The translations under genes were made by a program, and so were the position numbers. Below are positions 62,336 to 64,000 of a stretch of 64,000 bases of DNA, piece by piece. Position 1 is the stretch's first letter. Every line of letters starts with the position of its first letter. Source of the DNA: Myrica gale (lineage: Eukaryota > Streptophyta > Magnoliopsida > Fagales > Myricaceae); the NCBI GenBank assembly GCA_963930655.1, contig OZ005601.1, positions 28,458,921 to 28,522,920 of the forward strand. Direction: 5' to 3'. Under the pieces are notes generated by a model. It was not told the DNA's origin and made no database searches. It was given only the letters and a program-made list of their open reading frames with translations.

Positions 62336-63417
62336 CGCCAACAAATTGCTCCAACGGCGTGGCATGATGAGATTGATTGATGGTGATGCGTGGGAAGTAT
62401 GATGAGCAGGGCCCCGCCTCTAATTTTCTTATCCCCCCCTCCCCCCGGGTTCAAGTATCTATTATAGAAGGTTTTGATGATTTGTATGGAGTAGTAAGGA
62501 ACTTATCTACTAAAGGATTTACAAACTGAATGCAATTCACATAAATATAATCTATAACCAAACATGAGTAAATAACTAAAGTGGAAAATTGTAGCCAAAT
62601 CGAAATAGATTGGACTTTTGGCCTCAGATTCACTTCACCACTGTCTGATGGCTACGTGTCCGTACGTATTTGCCCTCAATATTCCACAGATTGCCTGTGC
62701 ACGTGTATGTAAGACTTCTGCAACAGCAATTAATTACAAGGTAGAAACCATGCAACGGAAAAGACTGTTCTCGCCCTCTCGACACCAGAGAATATTCTAC
62801 TGTTTTTCTCGATCATTTTATTAGATCGATGAAATGGAGTGGAATGGATGGACAGCTTGTCCTTCGACGTAAATGACGATAAATGACTGGGCATCCAATT
62901 TCTAGTCTTTAATGCTACAAGTAGATAGTTTGAGTAAAGAAATTTGGAGTTTAGATTGAGTTCAATTCCAATCACCAACGAGACATAATAAAATAAGCAC
63001 TCTTTCTGTGTTCTCGTTTTGGGAAGGTCAATTATCGAAGGAAAAGTTTCCTTATTTGGTCGTGCACTTTCAGTTGGTGGGAACATTCCTCGAAGTGGGT
63101 TGGAATTGATTGAACCTTTTAAAACTGAGATAAACAACTGGGAATTTGCGGAGTGACTGCGAACTTTATTGCCTTATTGGTAGAGGACGAACATCAGAGA
63201 AATTCAGAAAGTGGAAAGCGCATACCATGAATAATTTTCACCAACGCCGAAAACGGAAACCATATTAAGATAGAAAGATCATCACAAATCTTTCATACAC
63301 GGAGAATCATGATCAGAAAACTTGTATGAAGGGCACAAAGAAAAACGTCGGTGATCATCCCAGAGATAATGCCCACACTATGCTGGCTTTGGGTATATAG
63401 TCTTACTTTTCCGGGCA
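62336..63417. other. Gene-free stretch
   Basis: No gene or clear repeat recognised. The 135-codon minus-strand ORF at 62730-63137 has no domain and is not called. Confidence 0.35.
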
Positions 63418-63709
63418 CAGGGGCGGAAGGGGGGCGCGGGGGGGCAGCTGCCCCCCCCTCAGTTCTAAAAATAAATAAAAAAACTGAGTATCCTACCCCT
63501 CCCTCCCTCCTTGACATTAATTCGTGCCCCCCTCCCTTCTATTTTTTTTTTTTTGCATATTTGTCTTCAGGTATTAAAAAATATTGATATATTGAAATCT
63601 TTCTTCAAAATTTTTTTCGCATAATATTTTATATTTATTTTTCATCATATTATTTAAAAAAAAATTTTGTTTCTGCCCCCCCTATACAAACTTTCTGGCT
63701 CCGCCACTG
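63418..63709. mobile_element. hAT MITE inside the 3' end of a small gene, TSD TCCGGGCA
   Basis: TCCGGGCA flanks it perfectly (63410-63417 and 63710-63717). Ends are CAGGGGCGGAAG and CTGGCTCCGCCACTG. It is 292 bp with C-runs and an AT-rich centre and belongs to the CAGTGGCGGA hAT group. It lies within the coding part of the small gene that continues to the right edge. Confidence 0.93.
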
Positions 63710-64000
63710 TCCGGGCATCTGGTGATCCGGGTCGAGGAAAAATATTGAAGCAGCCATGGGCCGCCTTCGATTGGGAGGCCCCAGAGGAAGAGGGACAGCC
63801 TGCAGGATGCGAAATAGGGGCAACTGATTGAACCATGTGATCAAACATCATCCGCTTTACTGACCTTCTCTTAGCAGGGAACACACTTTCAGGTTTTGGC
63901 TTGAACCGAGGCTCTGCCTTGGACCTGGCCGATTCTTCATCTGGGTTCAGCTTCACCACCCCATCGAGCTTCATCACGTCGTGCGAGAGAACTTGTCCAT
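63654..64000 (-). CDS. Small plant protein gene, fourth copy, partial and hAT-interrupted
   Basis: The frame is open to the right edge, so the true start is probably outside the window; the first visible ATG is at 63974, while 63977 is GTG. The core SVFPAKRRSVKRMMFD is present, preceded by ARSKAEPRFKPKP and followed by VQSVAP. From 63709 downward the frame enters the hAT MITE, which supplies the last ~18 residues (TVAEPESLYRGGRNKIFF) and the stop. On the far side of the element the pre-insertion frame would have given a short tail ending near IYPKPA, which resembles the AIHPHTP tail of copy A. So the C-terminus has been swapped by the insertion; whether the protein still works is unknown. Confidence 0.6.
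   Translation of the reverse strand, partial: GQVLSHDVMKLDGVVKLNPDEESARSKAEPRFKPKPESVFPAKRRSVKRMMFDHMVQSVAPISHPAGCPSSSGASQSKAAHGCFNIFPRPGSPDARTVAEPESLYRGGRNKIFF

Noticed and set aside
62730..63137. 135-codon minus-strand ORF
   Set aside because: No motif and no conservation with other parts of the window.

Overview
This is nuclear DNA from a flowering plant, most likely a eudicot; I cannot name the species. The signs are AT-rich intergenic DNA, GT-AG introns, a wall-associated-kinase-like gene, a gibberellin 20-oxidase, tRNA-derived SINEs and very many plant-type DNA transposons. No tRNA, rRNA, CRISPR or prokaryotic feature was seen. Coding density is low, and most of the window is transposon debris that can be read element by element because many insertions still have their target-site duplications (TSDs).

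Layout. 1-10.6 kb: repeats only (GC-rich hAT foldback, minisatellite, Tourist-like MITEs, a 1.55-kb element with ~190-bp inverted ends). 10.6-14.3 kb (-): a three-exon WAK-like receptor kinase with a one-base frameshift late in the kinase domain. 14.4-17.5 kb: degenerate repeats of its 5' flank. 17.6-18.55 kb: a hAT element with a transposase C-terminus relic. 19.8-20.8 kb (+): a broken second WAK-type kinase between ~330-bp direct repeats. 23.2-25.4 kb (-): an intact gibberellin 20-oxidase with a MITE in intron 2. 28.9-29.8 kb (-): a single-exon gene for a predicted acylated, Ser-rich protein of unknown function. 31.07-33.45 kb: a gene-capturing hAT element (Pack-hAT) carrying exon fragments of two unrelated host genes, electron-transfer-flavoprotein beta (ETFB) and the DYRK-type kinase YAK1, between hAT-like ends and a 7/8-matching 8-bp TSD. 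33.6-36.0 kb: two more hAT elements.

36-64 kb is the most unusual part. Four copies of a short (~95-105 aa) plant protein gene that I cannot assign to a named family lie on the minus strand (36.1, 50.3, 60.7 and 63.7 kb). All share a basic core around SV-P-KRR-VK-MMFD. Two of them sit in a segmental duplication: copy A is 44.9-52.1 kb, copy B 57.2-62.3 kb, and a partial copy C lies at 38.6-39.7 kb. Comparing A with B exposes pre-insertion sites for a MULE MITE, a Tourist-like MITE and two hAT elements. The fourth gene copy has been interrupted by a 292-bp hAT element that replaces its C-terminus.

Genes likely functional by sequence: the gibberellin 20-oxidase, the acylated Ser-rich protein, the 36-kb small gene and possibly the WAK-like kinase (if the frameshift is an assembly error). 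The rest are pseudogenes, relics or mobile DNA. All of this is from reading the sequence; no database search was run.
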